Assembly: GCA_038207425.1 (NCBI GenBank)
Contig: JBBQZU010000001.1
Location: 62,001-126,000, forward strand
From: JBBQZU01 sp038207425
GTDB taxonomy: Bacteria > Bacteroidota > Bacteroidia > Flavobacteriales_D > Cryomorphaceae
DNA: 64,000 nt
Direction of reading: 5' to 3'
Part shown: positions 1-7,961 of the stretch, piece by piece
How the letters are laid out: each line of letters starts with the position of its first letter
Position numbering within the stretch: position 1 is the first letter of the stretch
Translations under genes and position numbers: made by a program
The notes under the pieces: generated by a model
Seen by the model: the letters and a program-made list of their open reading frames with translations, nothing else
The model's database searches: none
What the model was told of the DNA's origin: nothing

Positions 1-1412
1 GATTTGCGCGCTACAGCGAGGAAAGTTTTGACATTACGGTTGGTAATTTCTATGAGCAGTTTGGTTCGGGCATGGTGCTGCGAACTTGGGAAGACAGAGG
101 GCTTGGGGTGGACTACTCCCTCGATGGTGTTCGAGTAATAACCAAGCCTTATAGAGGTATAAGCATCACTGCACTTTATGGCAAACAAAGGTTTAATTTC
201 AATAATGGACTTGTAAATGGCGGTGGCATAGTTCGTGGAGTAAATGCGGATATTGACATTTCAGAAATGCTAGATTCGCTAATGTTCATTCCAGGTCAAT
301 TGATGATTGGCGGTAGCTTTGTTAGCAAATACGAAAGAAATACAAGTTCGCAGTTTGACTATCCTGAGAATGTAGGCGCCGGCTCCCTTAGAATGAAATA
401 CAGTCTACGCAATTTTCAATTGGCAGGCGAGTATGCATTTACAGGCGAGAACCCGTCAAGGTTAAATTCTCAAATAATTCCAATCCCACCCGATCAGGAT
501 CCCGGGGTGGGCTTATGGTTGCCTGGAAATGGTATAAACCTTAATGCTACCTACTCCCAAAAAGGATTTGGAATCTCTCTGACAGCTTCCACCTTGGCCA
601 ATATGTCTTTTCAGAGCGAAAGAAATGCGGGCCCTTTTGATTCTTGGATCAATTATCTTCCACCTACCAGTATTTTACAAACTTATCTGCTTGCTCAATT
701 GTACCCTTATGCTACACAGCCAAACGGAGAAGTCTCATACCGTGGTGAACTTTACTATCATTTCAAGAAAGAATCACTGCTTGGTGGAGCTACAGGGCTG
801 AAGTTCGATATGAGTTTTACGCAGATAAAGCAACCAAGAATTACCATGCTTGATGATTTGGGAACTACCCGAAATGGTGCAGAAATTTCACTGTTTCGCT
901 CTGGTGAATTAACCTATTATGCAGATTTCAATGCCAAGCTATCCAAAACTATTTCAAAAAAATTCAAAGCAAGCTTATTCTATATGAACCTTGTATACAA
1001 CAATGACGTGATACAGGGAGCTTACGATTTTAATAATGAAGCTGCCAAAGGCACGGTGTATGCCGATATGATTGTCTTCGAAGGAAATTTGAAAGTGAAC
1101 CGGACCAACAACTTGCGTTTTGAAATTCAGGCCTTGTTTACGGATCAGCACTTACAAGATTGGCTCTCAGTGGTAGCTGAGTATACCGTATCTCCACATT
1201 GGTTTTTCTCGGCTATTAATCAGTACAATTATGGTAATGCCGATGGCGACTTTTTTAATTTTCCCGTGGGAAGTCTTGGATATATAAAAGATAGTAGCCG
1301 TATATCCCTAAGCTATGGCAGGCAGCGCGCTGGAGTATTTTGCGTAGGCGGGATATGCCGCGTTGTGCCTGCAGCAAATGGACTTACCATAAATATCACC
1401 AGTAGTTTTTAA
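1..1412 (+). CDS. DUF6029-like outer membrane protein, 5' partial
   Basis: The open frame is already running at the window edge. The first full codon is at base 3, so the N-terminus lies outside the window and the Met at 72 is internal. The visible part is rich in alternating hydrophobic/aromatic residues and ends in SSF, as outer-membrane beta-barrels do. The stretch around VGNFYEQFGSG followed by LRTWEDRGLG matches my memory of the Bacteroidota DUF6029 family. The function of that family is unknown; a surface barrel is inferred. The next gene, an Omp28-like lipoprotein, starts 9 bases after the stop, so the two are probably co-transcribed. Confidence 0.75.
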   Translation, partial: FARYSEESFDITVGNFYEQFGSGMVLRTWEDRGLGVDYSLDGVRVITKPYRGISITALYGKQRFNFNNGLVNGGGIVRGVNADIDISEMLDSLMFIPGQLMIGGSFVSKYERNTSSQFDYPENVGAGSLRMKYSLRNFQLAGEYAFTGENPSRLNSQIIPIPPDQDPGVGLWLPGNGINLNATYSQKGFGISLTASTLANMSFQSERNAGPFDSWINYLPPTSILQTYLLAQLYPYATQPNGEVSYRGELYYHFKKESLLGGATGLKFDMSFTQIKQPRITMLDDLGTTRNGAEISLFRSGELTYYADFNAKLSKTISKKFKASLFYMNLVYNNDVIQGAYDFNNEAAKGTVYADMIVFEGNLKVNRTNNLRFEIQALFTDQHLQDWLSVVAEYTVSPHWFFSAINQYNYGNADGDFFNFPVGSLGYIKDSSRISLSYGRQRAGVFCVGGICRVVPAANGLTINITSSF

Positions 1413-1421
1413 CTTTGTAAT

Positions 1422-2339
1422 ATGATAGCTCGGTCTTTTATCCAATTACTAATACTTGTCTCAGCTTCCATTGTGCTTTTATCTGTGGCAGGTTGCAAAG
1501 AAGATTCGGAGTGCTATCACGCGGATAAACGCCTGTGCGATCCAAATTATGTACCTCCTGTGGTTGGTGTGATTCCCTTTGATGAAGACACAACCGGATA
1601 CACCCGGAAGCACCTTTTAGAAGAATTTACAGGCTTCCTTTGCACAAATTGCCCTACTGCTTCGGCTACAGCTAAAGCCTTAAGACTTACCCATGCAGGA
1701 AGACTTACAGTTATTGCCATTCATTGCACACCCTTTTTTGCAGCTCCACTCACTACCAATCCGGCTATGCCGTTTTATAAAGACTTCAGAACTCCCGAAG
1801 GGGAAGCGTTGTATGAGTATTATTTGCCGCCAGGCTTACCCGATGGAGTTATAAATAGAACGGGCCGAAATGGACTTCCTACCATTACATTCCCATACTG
1901 GGCTGATGAACTGGCAAGTCTGATGGCAACAAATAATCTGGAGGTTTTTGTTAAAATCAATAACCTGAGCGTGAATGCTGACAGCACGGAGTTGACCGCA
2001 CAAATTATAGTAAAACCCCTTGCGGAAATTTCTGACAGTTATAATATAAACTGCCTTATTGTTGAGTTTGGAATAGAAGAGGCACAGAAAGCTCCGGGTG
2101 GCGTAACAATATATGACTATAAGCATGATTTTGTATTGAGAAGAGCCAGCAACGGTCCATGGGGAACTTTTGCGTATAACGAAACCCTTCAGCTTCAGTC
2201 CGATCAGGCGCTTGGATTTGAATTGAAAATTCCATTGGACGCTGAATGGGATCTTACTAATTGCGAAGTAATAGTATACATATCCCGCGAAAGCGACAGG
2301 CAGATTGTGCAGGTTGAAGAACACAACCTATATGAATAA
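1422..2339 (+). CDS. Omp28-related thioredoxin-like lipoprotein
   Basis: The 305-residue product begins with a hydrophobic signal ending in a lipobox with Cys at about residue 25 (SVAGC). After a short linker comes LLEEFTGFLCTNCP, with a CxxC pair at Cys74/Cys77. This is the pattern of Omp28-family proteins, which have a thioredoxin-like fold and are found at the cell surface of Bacteroidota such as Porphyromonas. A redox or structural role at the outer membrane is inferred from the family. It lies between a DUF6029 barrel and a small barrel gene, and its last 8 bases overlap the next gene. Confidence 0.8.
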   Translation: MIARSFIQLLILVSASIVLLSVAGCKEDSECYHADKRLCDPNYVPPVVGVIPFDEDTTGYTRKHLLEEFTGFLCTNCPTASATAKALRLTHAGRLTVIAIHCTPFFAAPLTTNPAMPFYKDFRTPEGEALYEYYLPPGLPDGVINRTGRNGLPTITFPYWADELASLMATNNLEVFVKINNLSVNADSTELTAQIIVKPLAEISDSYNINCLIVEFGIEEAQKAPGGVTIYDYKHDFVLRRASNGPWGTFAYNETLQLQSDQALGFELKIPLDAEWDLTNCEVIVYISRESDRQIVQVEEHNLYE

Positions 2340-2949
2340 ACGACTTATTCTCACCGCTTTACTAATATTGCTCATGGCTCAATGCTATGCGCAATTTGCC
2401 GACAACCCCGTGGTTTATGCCAAAGGCGGTCTGGCTGCCAGTACCATTCAAAACTCTCAAGGATCGGGGTTCAATAAGATCAATATTATGGCGGGTTTGG
2501 GTTATTTTAAGCCGTTAGAAGAAGAGTGGGGAATGATGCTTGAATTGAATCTTGCTCAAAAAGGCACCCGAAAAGTAGCCGATGGACCTTCTGCTATGGT
2601 GAATCAGTACAGGGCTGACCTCTGGTACGTGCAAATTGCGGGTCTATGCAACTACCAGATAAACCAAGATATTTCGGTATTTCTGGGACCGGCTTTAGGC
2701 TATTTGGTAGCCAGTAGTGAAGAAGATTTTAATGGAGCGGTTTCCGAAAGCCAGTCGACGAACTATAAGGATTTTGAGTTAACAGTGCTTCTTGGCTTTA
2801 AATATCATATTACCAAGTATCTTGCTTCCGGACTTTACCTCGATCAGAGTATCCTGCCAATTATCAAAACAGGCTTTGATAATAATAGTATAAGCGGCAT
2901 AAGACAGTTCAATACAGTGGCAGGAGTTGCGGTATACGTTGCCTTTTGA
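2332..2949 (+). CDS. PorT-like outer membrane beta-barrel protein
   Basis: The product has 205 residues if translation starts at the ATG at 2332. That start places a good signal peptide (MNKRLILTALLILLMAQ, cut near CYAQ) at the N-terminus; the longer frame from 2305 adds a non-signal stretch and is less likely. The rest is a small barrel of the type found in PorT/OMP_b-brl proteins: Gly- and aromatic-rich alternating strands, a GPALGY turn, and a terminal Phe. The start overlaps the end of the Omp28-like gene by 8 bases, which implies translational coupling. The specific function is unknown. Confidence 0.75.
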   Translation: MNKRLILTALLILLMAQCYAQFADNPVVYAKGGLAASTIQNSQGSGFNKINIMAGLGYFKPLEEEWGMMLELNLAQKGTRKVADGPSAMVNQYRADLWYVQIAGLCNYQINQDISVFLGPALGYLVASSEEDFNGAVSESQSTNYKDFELTVLLGFKYHITKYLASGLYLDQSILPIIKTGFDNNSISGIRQFNTVAGVAVYVAF

Positions 2950-3096
2950 TTTGCAGCAACTTGCATAGTCTTTATACCTTTCTAATATTCAGTAGAGCTA
3001 AAAAAATTGTTAATCCGTCGAAACTACCTAAAATACCTGTCGAAATGTTGCGTTAATTTTATACCTTCAAACCACCTAACTAATATTTAAACTGCA

Positions 3097-3306
3097 ATGA
3101 ATATGTTGGAACTTAGTAAGCAAATCCTGCAGAAGGTAAGCTTCGACAGGAAGCTTTTCGCAAAAGAGCTGAGAAAATCGCTCCGTTGGATTCAGCCACA
3201 GGAACGTACTCAGCTTAAGGCCTGGTGCCTTACCACGTTCGGTGTGGTATACCATGATGTAATACTCGAAGTATTCGAAAATGCAAATTTAGGCGCCTCT
3301 TTCTGA
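3097..3306 (+). CDS. Small conserved Bacteroidota protein of unknown function
   Basis: This 69-residue basic protein has no signal peptide. The central segment LKAWCLTTFG and the overall pattern (KxxLFxKELxKSL near residues 20-30) resemble a small hypothetical protein that I recall as widespread in Flavobacteriia. It is monocistronic: 147 bases separate it from the upstream gene, and a strong terminator begins inside its last codons. The high content of Leu, Lys and Phe suggests a small helical cytoplasmic protein. No function can be assigned from the sequence. Confidence 0.7.
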   Translation: MNMLELSKQILQKVSFDRKLFAKELRKSLRWIQPQERTQLKAWCLTTFGVVYHDVILEVFENANLGASF

Positions 3307-3317
3307 GGCGTTTTTTT
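3294..3317 (+). terminator. Rho-independent terminator overlapping a stop codon
   Basis: A perfect 6-bp stem CGCCTC/GAGGCG (3294-3299 with 3305-3310), a 5-base loop and seven T residues (3311-3317). The TGA stop of the 69-residue gene (3304-3306) lies in the loop and the descending arm, so the stem also codes for the last residues of that protein. Confidence 0.85.
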
Positions 3318-3397
3318 GTCCTTTACTTTTGTTTGACTGATATTCAGATTGCTTTTATTTTAACTTTTCGCGATGGGTAAAAGTATATTTTCGCCCT

Positions 3398-4399
3398 ATG
3401 GTTCTTGTTACCGGTAGCACAGGCATTGTTGGTACACGTCTCGTTTTTGACTTGCTTCTTAAAGGTAAGAAGGTAAGGGCAATGCGCAGAGAAAGTAGTG
3501 ATATTGACTACGTCAGAGAGATTTTCGGATTTTACGATTCGTCGAAAGCTGATCAACTTTTCAGGCAAATTGAATGGGTTAATGCTGACCTCACCGATAT
3601 ATTTTCAATTGAAGATGCTATGAGGGATGTGAGCGAAGTCTATCACGCTGCGGCTCTGGTGTCATATTCCCCTGGTGATGCCAATGCACTTATTTTATAT
3701 AATGCAGAAGGTACAGCCAATATCGTGAATGCAGCACTTGAAGCAGGGGTAGAAAAGTTTTGTCACATTAGCTCAGTAGCTGCCTTGGGCAAGCCTAAGT
3801 ATGGCAACCCTGCCACTGAAAAAAATTGGTGGCAGAGAGTTGGTGGAAACAGCACCTATGGGCTTAGTAAATTTATGGCCGAGAGAGAAGTGTGGAGAGG
3901 CGCGTCTGAAGGCTTGAATGTTATTATCGTAAATCCATCTATTATAATCGGTGCAGCAAAAAGCGACCAAAGCAGTGGTATGTTGATGAATTTGCTTCGC
4001 AAGGGGGTAAAATATTTTCCGAAAGGCAGTGCAGGATATGTTGATGTTCGTGATGTAAGTGGTATGGCAATACAACTGATGGAAAGTGCTCTTGTAAATG
4101 AAAGATATATCCTGAATGCTGACACTGTTTCTTATAAGAAGCTGCTAGACATGTCAGCCGGAATTTACGGCAATAGACCACCTGTATTCTGCATCAGGCC
4201 TTGGATGCTTTCTATTGTATGGCGCTTGCTTTGGCTTGGGTCAATCATAACTAGGAAAAAACCAAAAGTTACCAAAGAAACAGCCCAAAGCGCCAGTGCA
4301 CGGAGTATATACAGCAATGAAAAAGTAAAGAAGGCCCTCGGTTGTGATTTTATTGCGCCCCAAGCCTCGCTCGAATACTTTTCTCGTTATTATGCCTAG
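3398..4399 (+). CDS. NAD(P)-dependent epimerase/dehydratase (extended SDR)
   Basis: The 333-residue product starts with MVLVTGSTGIVGTRL, the Rossmann GxxGxxG dinucleotide-binding motif of extended short-chain dehydrogenases. It contains the catalytic YxxxK (YGLSK, near residue 155) and a preceding HISSVAALG serine motif. These identify an NAD(P)-dependent sugar-epimerase-like enzyme or related dehydratase/reductase; the substrate cannot be read. The ATG at 3398 is the only sensible start, because the Rossmann strand begins at residue 2. A TATTTTCG element at 3386-3393 lies so close that the mRNA may have little or no leader. The 3' end overlaps the convergent DUF4296 gene by 50 bases. Confidence 0.85.
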   Translation: MVLVTGSTGIVGTRLVFDLLLKGKKVRAMRRESSDIDYVREIFGFYDSSKADQLFRQIEWVNADLTDIFSIEDAMRDVSEVYHAAALVSYSPGDANALILYNAEGTANIVNAALEAGVEKFCHISSVAALGKPKYGNPATEKNWWQRVGGNSTYGLSKFMAEREVWRGASEGLNVIIVNPSIIIGAAKSDQSSGMLMNLLRKGVKYFPKGSAGYVDVRDVSGMAIQLMESALVNERYILNADTVSYKKLLDMSAGIYGNRPPVFCIRPWMLSIVWRLLWLGSIITRKKPKVTKETAQSASARSIYSNEKVKKALGCDFIAPQASLEYFSRYYA

Positions 4400-4787
4400 C
4401 AGAGTCAAGGCTGTTGATTTCAAGCTTTTGCTCTTCGCTAAATTCCCGTTTTACTTCGGCTTCGAGCTTACTTAGGCTGTCGAGTACGGTTTCGAAAACT
4501 ACTTCCATTTTCTCAGGATTTTCTCGATACCAGGAATAAGTTTTCAGAAAGGCTTCTTTGCTTATACCATGTTTTTCAAATACTGCATCATACACTTTGT
4601 CAGCTTGGCTATCTGCAAGCCGGTTGCCTAAAGCCCTTTGTGTTTTTAATCCCTCAGCAATCTGCACGTCGAGCATTACGGCTGCAAATACACCTTCAGG
4701 TAAAAGGTCGGCAGGGGCAGATGGTTTATTCTCACTGCATGCGGTAAGGAACACGAAAAGAATTAAAAATAATCGGTATTCTATCAT
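4350..4787 (-). CDS. DUF4296 lipoprotein
   Basis: The 145-residue protein has a lipoprotein signal (FLTACSEN, Cys17). It then shows the DUF4296 pattern: an LLPEGVFAAVMLDVQIAEG segment, followed by a helical region with YDAVFEKHGISKEAF and TYSWYRENPEKME. The family occurs in Bacteroidota and its function is unknown. The start overlaps the dihydroorotase stop by 4 bases (ATGA), so it is the last gene of a three-gene minus-strand operon. Its 3' end runs 50 bases into the convergent epimerase gene. Confidence 0.85.
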   Translation of the reverse strand: MIEYRLFLILFVFLTACSENKPSAPADLLPEGVFAAVMLDVQIAEGLKTQRALGNRLADSQADKVYDAVFEKHGISKEAFLKTYSWYRENPEKMEVVFETVLDSLSKLEAEVKREFSEEQKLEINSLDSARHNNEKSIRARLGAQ

Positions 4788-6124
4788 CTGTTGAATGTAA
4801 GACGTTCTCCACGCACATTATCCACCACAACCCCATCTTTCCATACCCAAGTACCATTTACCGTAGTGGCTATTACTGATGACAGAAAGGTGTGGCCTTC
4901 AAACGGACTCCAGCCACATTTGTAAAAAATGTTGTTCCTGCTCACCGTAAATGACTTATTGAGGTCTACAAGCACCAGATCAGCAAAGTAACCTTCACGA
5001 ATGTTTCCTCTTCTATTAATTTGAAATAAGGTGGCTACGTTGTGACTTGTTTTTTCCACAATTTTCTCAAGATTAAAAACACCGGCATGATACCTATCGA
5101 GCAATGCGGGTAAAGCATGTTGCACCAAAGGGCATCCACTCGGCGCTTTGGTATATACACCCATCTTCTCATCAAGTGTGTGTGGAGCATGGTCTGTGGC
5201 AATAACATCAATTCGGTTTTCATTCACTGCCTGCCTTATCATCTCACGGTCTGCAGACGTCTTTATTGCAGGGTTCCATTTAATAAAATTGCCCTTGAAT
5301 TCATAATCAGCATCGCTAAACCACAAGTGATGTATGCAAGCTTCAGCGGTGATTTTTTTTTCAGCTAGGGGTGTGTTTTTACTGAAAAGTTCGGTTTCCA
5401 CACCGGTTGCCATATGCAGTATATGCAGACGTGTATTGTGTTTTGACGCCAGTTCAATAGCAAAAGATGAGCTTTGATAGCAGGCCTCTGCAGAGCGTAT
5501 TAGTGGGTGGTGGCTTGCGTTGAGCTTATCGCCGAAAAGAGCAGCATAATGAGCAGCATTGACTGCTATAGTTGCCTCATCTTCACAATGGGTAGCAACA
5601 ATGGTGGGGCTTTCGCGAAATATACCTTCAAGCGTGGCTCGCTTATCTACCAGCATATTTCCGGTAGAGGAGCCCATAAATACCTTTACCCCGCATACAT
5701 TTTTCGGATTGGTATAAAGCACTTCCGAAAGGTTATCGTTACTTGCCCCCATAAAGAAGGAGTAGTTTACAGCCGAAACTTCCGCAGCAAGCTGATATTT
5801 TTCTTCAAGCAAGAATTGGTTGAGCGTATTGGGCACTGTATTTGGCATTTCCATAAAACTGGTGATCCCTCCTGCGGCAGTGGCCCGGCTTTCAGTATAT
5901 ATATCAGCCTTATGTGTGAGCCCGGGTTCCCGAAAATGCACCTGATCGTCTATAAGTCCGGGTAACAAATGTGGCCCTGCGGCATTTATCACTTCTGTAT
6001 AGTCATGCTCAGATTCTATAACGGTTGAAATTTTATCAATAAACCCATTGACTAAGAGTATATCTGAAATATAACTGGTGCCTTCATTTACAATTGTTGC
6101 ACCTTTTATCAGGATACGGCCCAT
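4784..6124 (-). CDS. pyrC: Dihydroorotase (Bacteroidota type)
   Basis: The 446-residue amidohydrolase converts N-carbamoyl-L-aspartate to dihydroorotate in pyrimidine synthesis. Family motifs visible are GLIDDQVHFREPG (near residue 60), MPNT, ATHCEDE, HILHMATG and ATDHAPHT, which hold the metal ligands and catalytic Asp. The first His of the usual HxH metal motif is Gln here (QVH). I recall this DDQVHFREP form as typical of Bacteroidota dihydroorotases, so it is probably not a loss in this gene alone. The start lies 16 bases inside the end of the glycosyltransferase gene and the stop overlaps the DUF4296 start, so the three form one operon. Confidence 0.88.
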   Translation of the reverse strand: MGRILIKGATIVNEGTSYISDILLVNGFIDKISTVIESEHDYTEVINAAGPHLLPGLIDDQVHFREPGLTHKADIYTESRATAAGGITSFMEMPNTVPNTLNQFLLEEKYQLAAEVSAVNYSFFMGASNDNLSEVLYTNPKNVCGVKVFMGSSTGNMLVDKRATLEGIFRESPTIVATHCEDEATIAVNAAHYAALFGDKLNASHHPLIRSAEACYQSSSFAIELASKHNTRLHILHMATGVETELFSKNTPLAEKKITAEACIHHLWFSDADYEFKGNFIKWNPAIKTSADREMIRQAVNENRIDVIATDHAPHTLDEKMGVYTKAPSGCPLVQHALPALLDRYHAGVFNLEKIVEKTSHNVATLFQINRRGNIREGYFADLVLVDLNKSFTVSRNNIFYKCGWSPFEGHTFLSSVIATTVNGTWVWKDGVVVDNVRGERLTFNR

Positions 6125-6837
6125 GACTTTTTGTTGAATCGCAATTTTAATACCCCCAGAAATGCTTCCTTAAAGATAGACATACTCATTTTGCTTTGGC
6201 CCATCGTTCGGTCTCGAAATGTTATCGGTACTTCTATCAGCTTAAATCCATTACGGATGGCGGCGTATTTCATCTGAATCTGAAAGGCATATCCTACAAA
6301 TTTTACCGCATCGAGATTCAATGTTTCGAGCACTTTACGGTGATAACAAACAAAGCCCGCCGTGGCATCTTTGATATTGATCCATAGCACCACTTGCACA
6401 TATACCGAAGCAAAATAAGAGATTAACACACGGTCAAACGGCCAGTTTTCAACCTTTCCGTTAGGTACATAGCGAGAACCTATACTTACATCAGCACCGC
6501 CATCGGTGCAGGCTTCAAGTAACTTAATCAAATCTGAAGGGCTGTGGGAAAAGTCAGCGTCCATTTCAAAAATATATTCATAACCCTTGGAAAGGCTTTC
6601 TCTGAATCCTGCAAGATATGCGGTGCCCAGGCCTTGCTTGCCACTTCGCCGCAGCAATTGCAGTCTTTCGGAATATTTTGATTGAAGGCTGGCTACAATA
6701 TCACCGGTACCATCAGGAGAATTATCATCCACGACCAGCACATGAAACGGAAAATCCTGGCGCATCACTTCTTCGATGATACGCACAATGTTATCCTTTT
6801 CATTATAGGTAGGAATAATTACAACCGCCTTGCGCAA
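6109..6837 (-). CDS. Polyprenol monophosphomannose synthase-like glycosyltransferase 2
   Basis: The 242-residue cytoplasmic GT-A enzyme opens with KAVVIIPTYNEKDNI and carries the VVDDNSPDGT and FEMDADFSH motifs (nucleotide and metal binding). It also has the GSRYVPNG and FRDRTMGQSKMS segments typical of dolichol/polyprenol-phosphate mannosyltransferases. It lacks the C-terminal membrane helices of the long forms. It likely loads a hexose onto undecaprenyl phosphate; the exact sugar is not readable. The start is TTG at 6837. No ATG lies upstream in frame, and a TATCTTAG promoter element is 17 bases further up. It is the first gene of the dihydroorotase operon. Confidence 0.85.
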   Translation of the reverse strand: MRKAVVIIPTYNEKDNIVRIIEEVMRQDFPFHVLVVDDNSPDGTGDIVASLQSKYSERLQLLRRSGKQGLGTAYLAGFRESLSKGYEYIFEMDADFSHSPSDLIKLLEACTDGGADVSIGSRYVPNGKVENWPFDRVLISYFASVYVQVVLWINIKDATAGFVCYHRKVLETLNLDAVKFVGYAFQIQMKYAAIRNGFKLIEVPITFRDRTMGQSKMSMSIFKEAFLGVLKLRFNKKSWAVS

Positions 6838-6854
6838 ATTCAGAAAATTTTGTG

Positions 6855-6862
6855 CTAAGATA
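6855..6862 (-). promoter_or_regulatory. Promoter -7 element for the glycosyltransferase operon
   Basis: Read on the minus strand this is TATCTTAG, 7 of 8 matches to the Bacteroidota -7 consensus TAnnTTTG. It lies 17 bases before the TTG start of the glycosyltransferase. No convincing -33 TTTG is seen. Confidence 0.45.
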
Positions 6863-7108
6863 GTTTAAAAGGGTGCATTGAATAAGTCTTCAGCCTTACG
6901 TTTGCATACCTTATCAGGAAGTTTATTCAATAAAGTTTGTTATTTAAAGACTGCCGTTCAAAAATGGCTTTTGACCATTACAATTCGCAAGCACCTGGCG
7001 ATAAGTACCAATATGACTTTAGATGTAGTATTATTCTCGTGCCTTCTTTCTGAATTGGCTCTTATTTCCAGAAGGTACCACTAAGATGGTGGCTGGTTAA
7101 AGCCACAC

Positions 7109-7142
7109 AAAAAAAGAAAGGGCTGACCATTGTCAACCCTTT
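7109..7142 (-). terminator. Rho-independent terminator for the pdxJ/hydrolase operon
   Basis: Stem AAAGGG-TGAC (7117-7127) pairs with GTCA-CCCTTT (7132-7142) with one internal mismatch and a 4-base loop. On the minus strand it is followed by a T-rich run (complement of 7109-7116). It lies about 60 bases past the hydrolase stop. Confidence 0.75.
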
Positions 7143-7146
7143 CCCC

Positions 7147-7172
7147 TTAATCACCAATTAAACCTTATTAAT
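7147..7172. repeat. Three TTAA units at 11-bp spacing
   Basis: TTAA occurs at 7147, 7158 and 7169, exactly 11 bases apart. This is the same geometry as the arrays found between 31.8 and 40.95 kb. No ordinary gene starts downstream on the plus strand; only an 11-codon frame follows. It may be an orphan operator or part of a generic leader-like motif. Confidence 0.4.
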
Positions 7173-7202
7173 GAAATCCTACAGCCTTTACGGCAGGATA
7201 TT

Positions 7203-7961
7203 TTAATGGGTTACAATTTCCATGAATATGCGAAGAAAGGTGTCCGGATCTTCGGCATGCAACCAATGCCCTGCCTTCATTTCCACAAAGGTGGCATTGG
7301 GAAACATTCTTTTTATTGAAACCTTATCCGATTCAACAATATAATTTGAAAGCGTGCCGCTGATAAAATAAGTGGGCACTGAACTTGCCACAGAGGGAAG
7401 GGCTTTAAGGATTTCATCCATCTTATTTTCAAGCACCTCAAAATTCATCCGCCAGCCAAACGATTCCTTATCTACACGATAGAGGCTTTTAAGTAGAAAC
7501 TGCCTTACACCCTGGTCAGGTAGATATGGTTTCATTTGCTCTTCAGCTTCACTCCGCGATGTAAGCGAGTTGAGGTCAACGGCATGCAGCGCTTTGAACA
7601 TGGGTCCATGGTGAGGCTGGTATTTCTTCACACCCATATCTGCAACTACAAGCTTTATGACCCTATCGGCAAAAAGTTGCGCAAAGCGCATGGCAGCTTT
7701 GCCACCCATGGAATGACCCATGAGTATAGCCTTCACTATATGGTGTTGATCCATGAAGTCAGCAATATCCTGCGCAAGCAAATCATAGCTGAATTCATGG
7801 CTGTGAGGCGAGCGACCATGATTTCGCTGATCCACAAGATAGACTGAAAAAGAAGCGGCTATTTTTTTGGCTAGAGTAGCCCAGTTGTCGGCCGAGCCGA
7901 ATAATCCGTGAAGTATAATAATGGGAGTACCCTCTCCGTATTGATTGTAATCAAGCTTCAT
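7203..7961 (-). CDS. Alpha/beta-fold hydrolase (YbfF-like esterase)
   Basis: The 252-residue protein has the alpha/beta-hydrolase plan: IIILHGLFGSADNW (oxyanion region), the nucleophile elbow GHSMGG (Ser near residue 97), an acid residue in the C-terminal half and the catalytic His in AGHWLHAEDP. The DQRNHGRSPHS segment is typical of the YbfF-like esterase group. The natural substrate is unknown. Its start overlaps the pdxJ stop by 4 bases (ATGA), so it is the second gene of a pdxJ operon, closed by the terminator at 7109-7142. Confidence 0.85.
   Translation of the reverse strand: MKLDYNQYGEGTPIIILHGLFGSADNWATLAKKIAASFSVYLVDQRNHGRSPHSHEFSYDLLAQDIADFMDQHHIVKAILMGHSMGGKAAMRFAQLFADRVIKLVVADMGVKKYQPHHGPMFKALHAVDLNSLTSRSEAEEQMKPYLPDQGVRQFLLKSLYRVDKESFGWRMNFEVLENKMDEILKALPSVASSVPTYFISGTLSNYIVESDKVSIKRMFPNATFVEMKAGHWLHAEDPDTFLRIFMEIVTH

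Larger units (their letters stand above)
6838..7202. other. 365-bp intergenic region with several inverted repeats
   Basis: I see no convincing gene here; a 68-codon frame at 6878-7084 starts with TTG and has no recognisable features. The region holds the minus-strand promoter at 6855-6862, a 9-bp inverted repeat ATTGAATAA/TTATTCAAT (6877-6885 and 6923-6931), a 6-bp hairpin GTGGCT/AGCCAC (7089-7106), the terminator at 7109-7142 and a three-fold TTAA array at 7147-7172. Just after that array, an 11-codon frame (7171-7206) beginning ATGAAATCC overlaps the end of the convergent hydrolase gene. It could be a leader peptide, a gene remnant or chance. Confidence 0.4.

Noticed and set aside
1836..2324. 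162-codon minus-strand open frame
   Set aside because: It is fully antisense to the Omp28-like gene, has no recognisable motif and no promoter.
5507..5965. 152-codon plus-strand open frame
   Set aside because: It lies antisense inside the dihydroorotase gene and has no domain.
6878..7084. 68-codon plus-strand open frame in the intergenic region
   Set aside because: It starts with TTG inside an inverted repeat, has no recognisable motif, and codon usage looks random.
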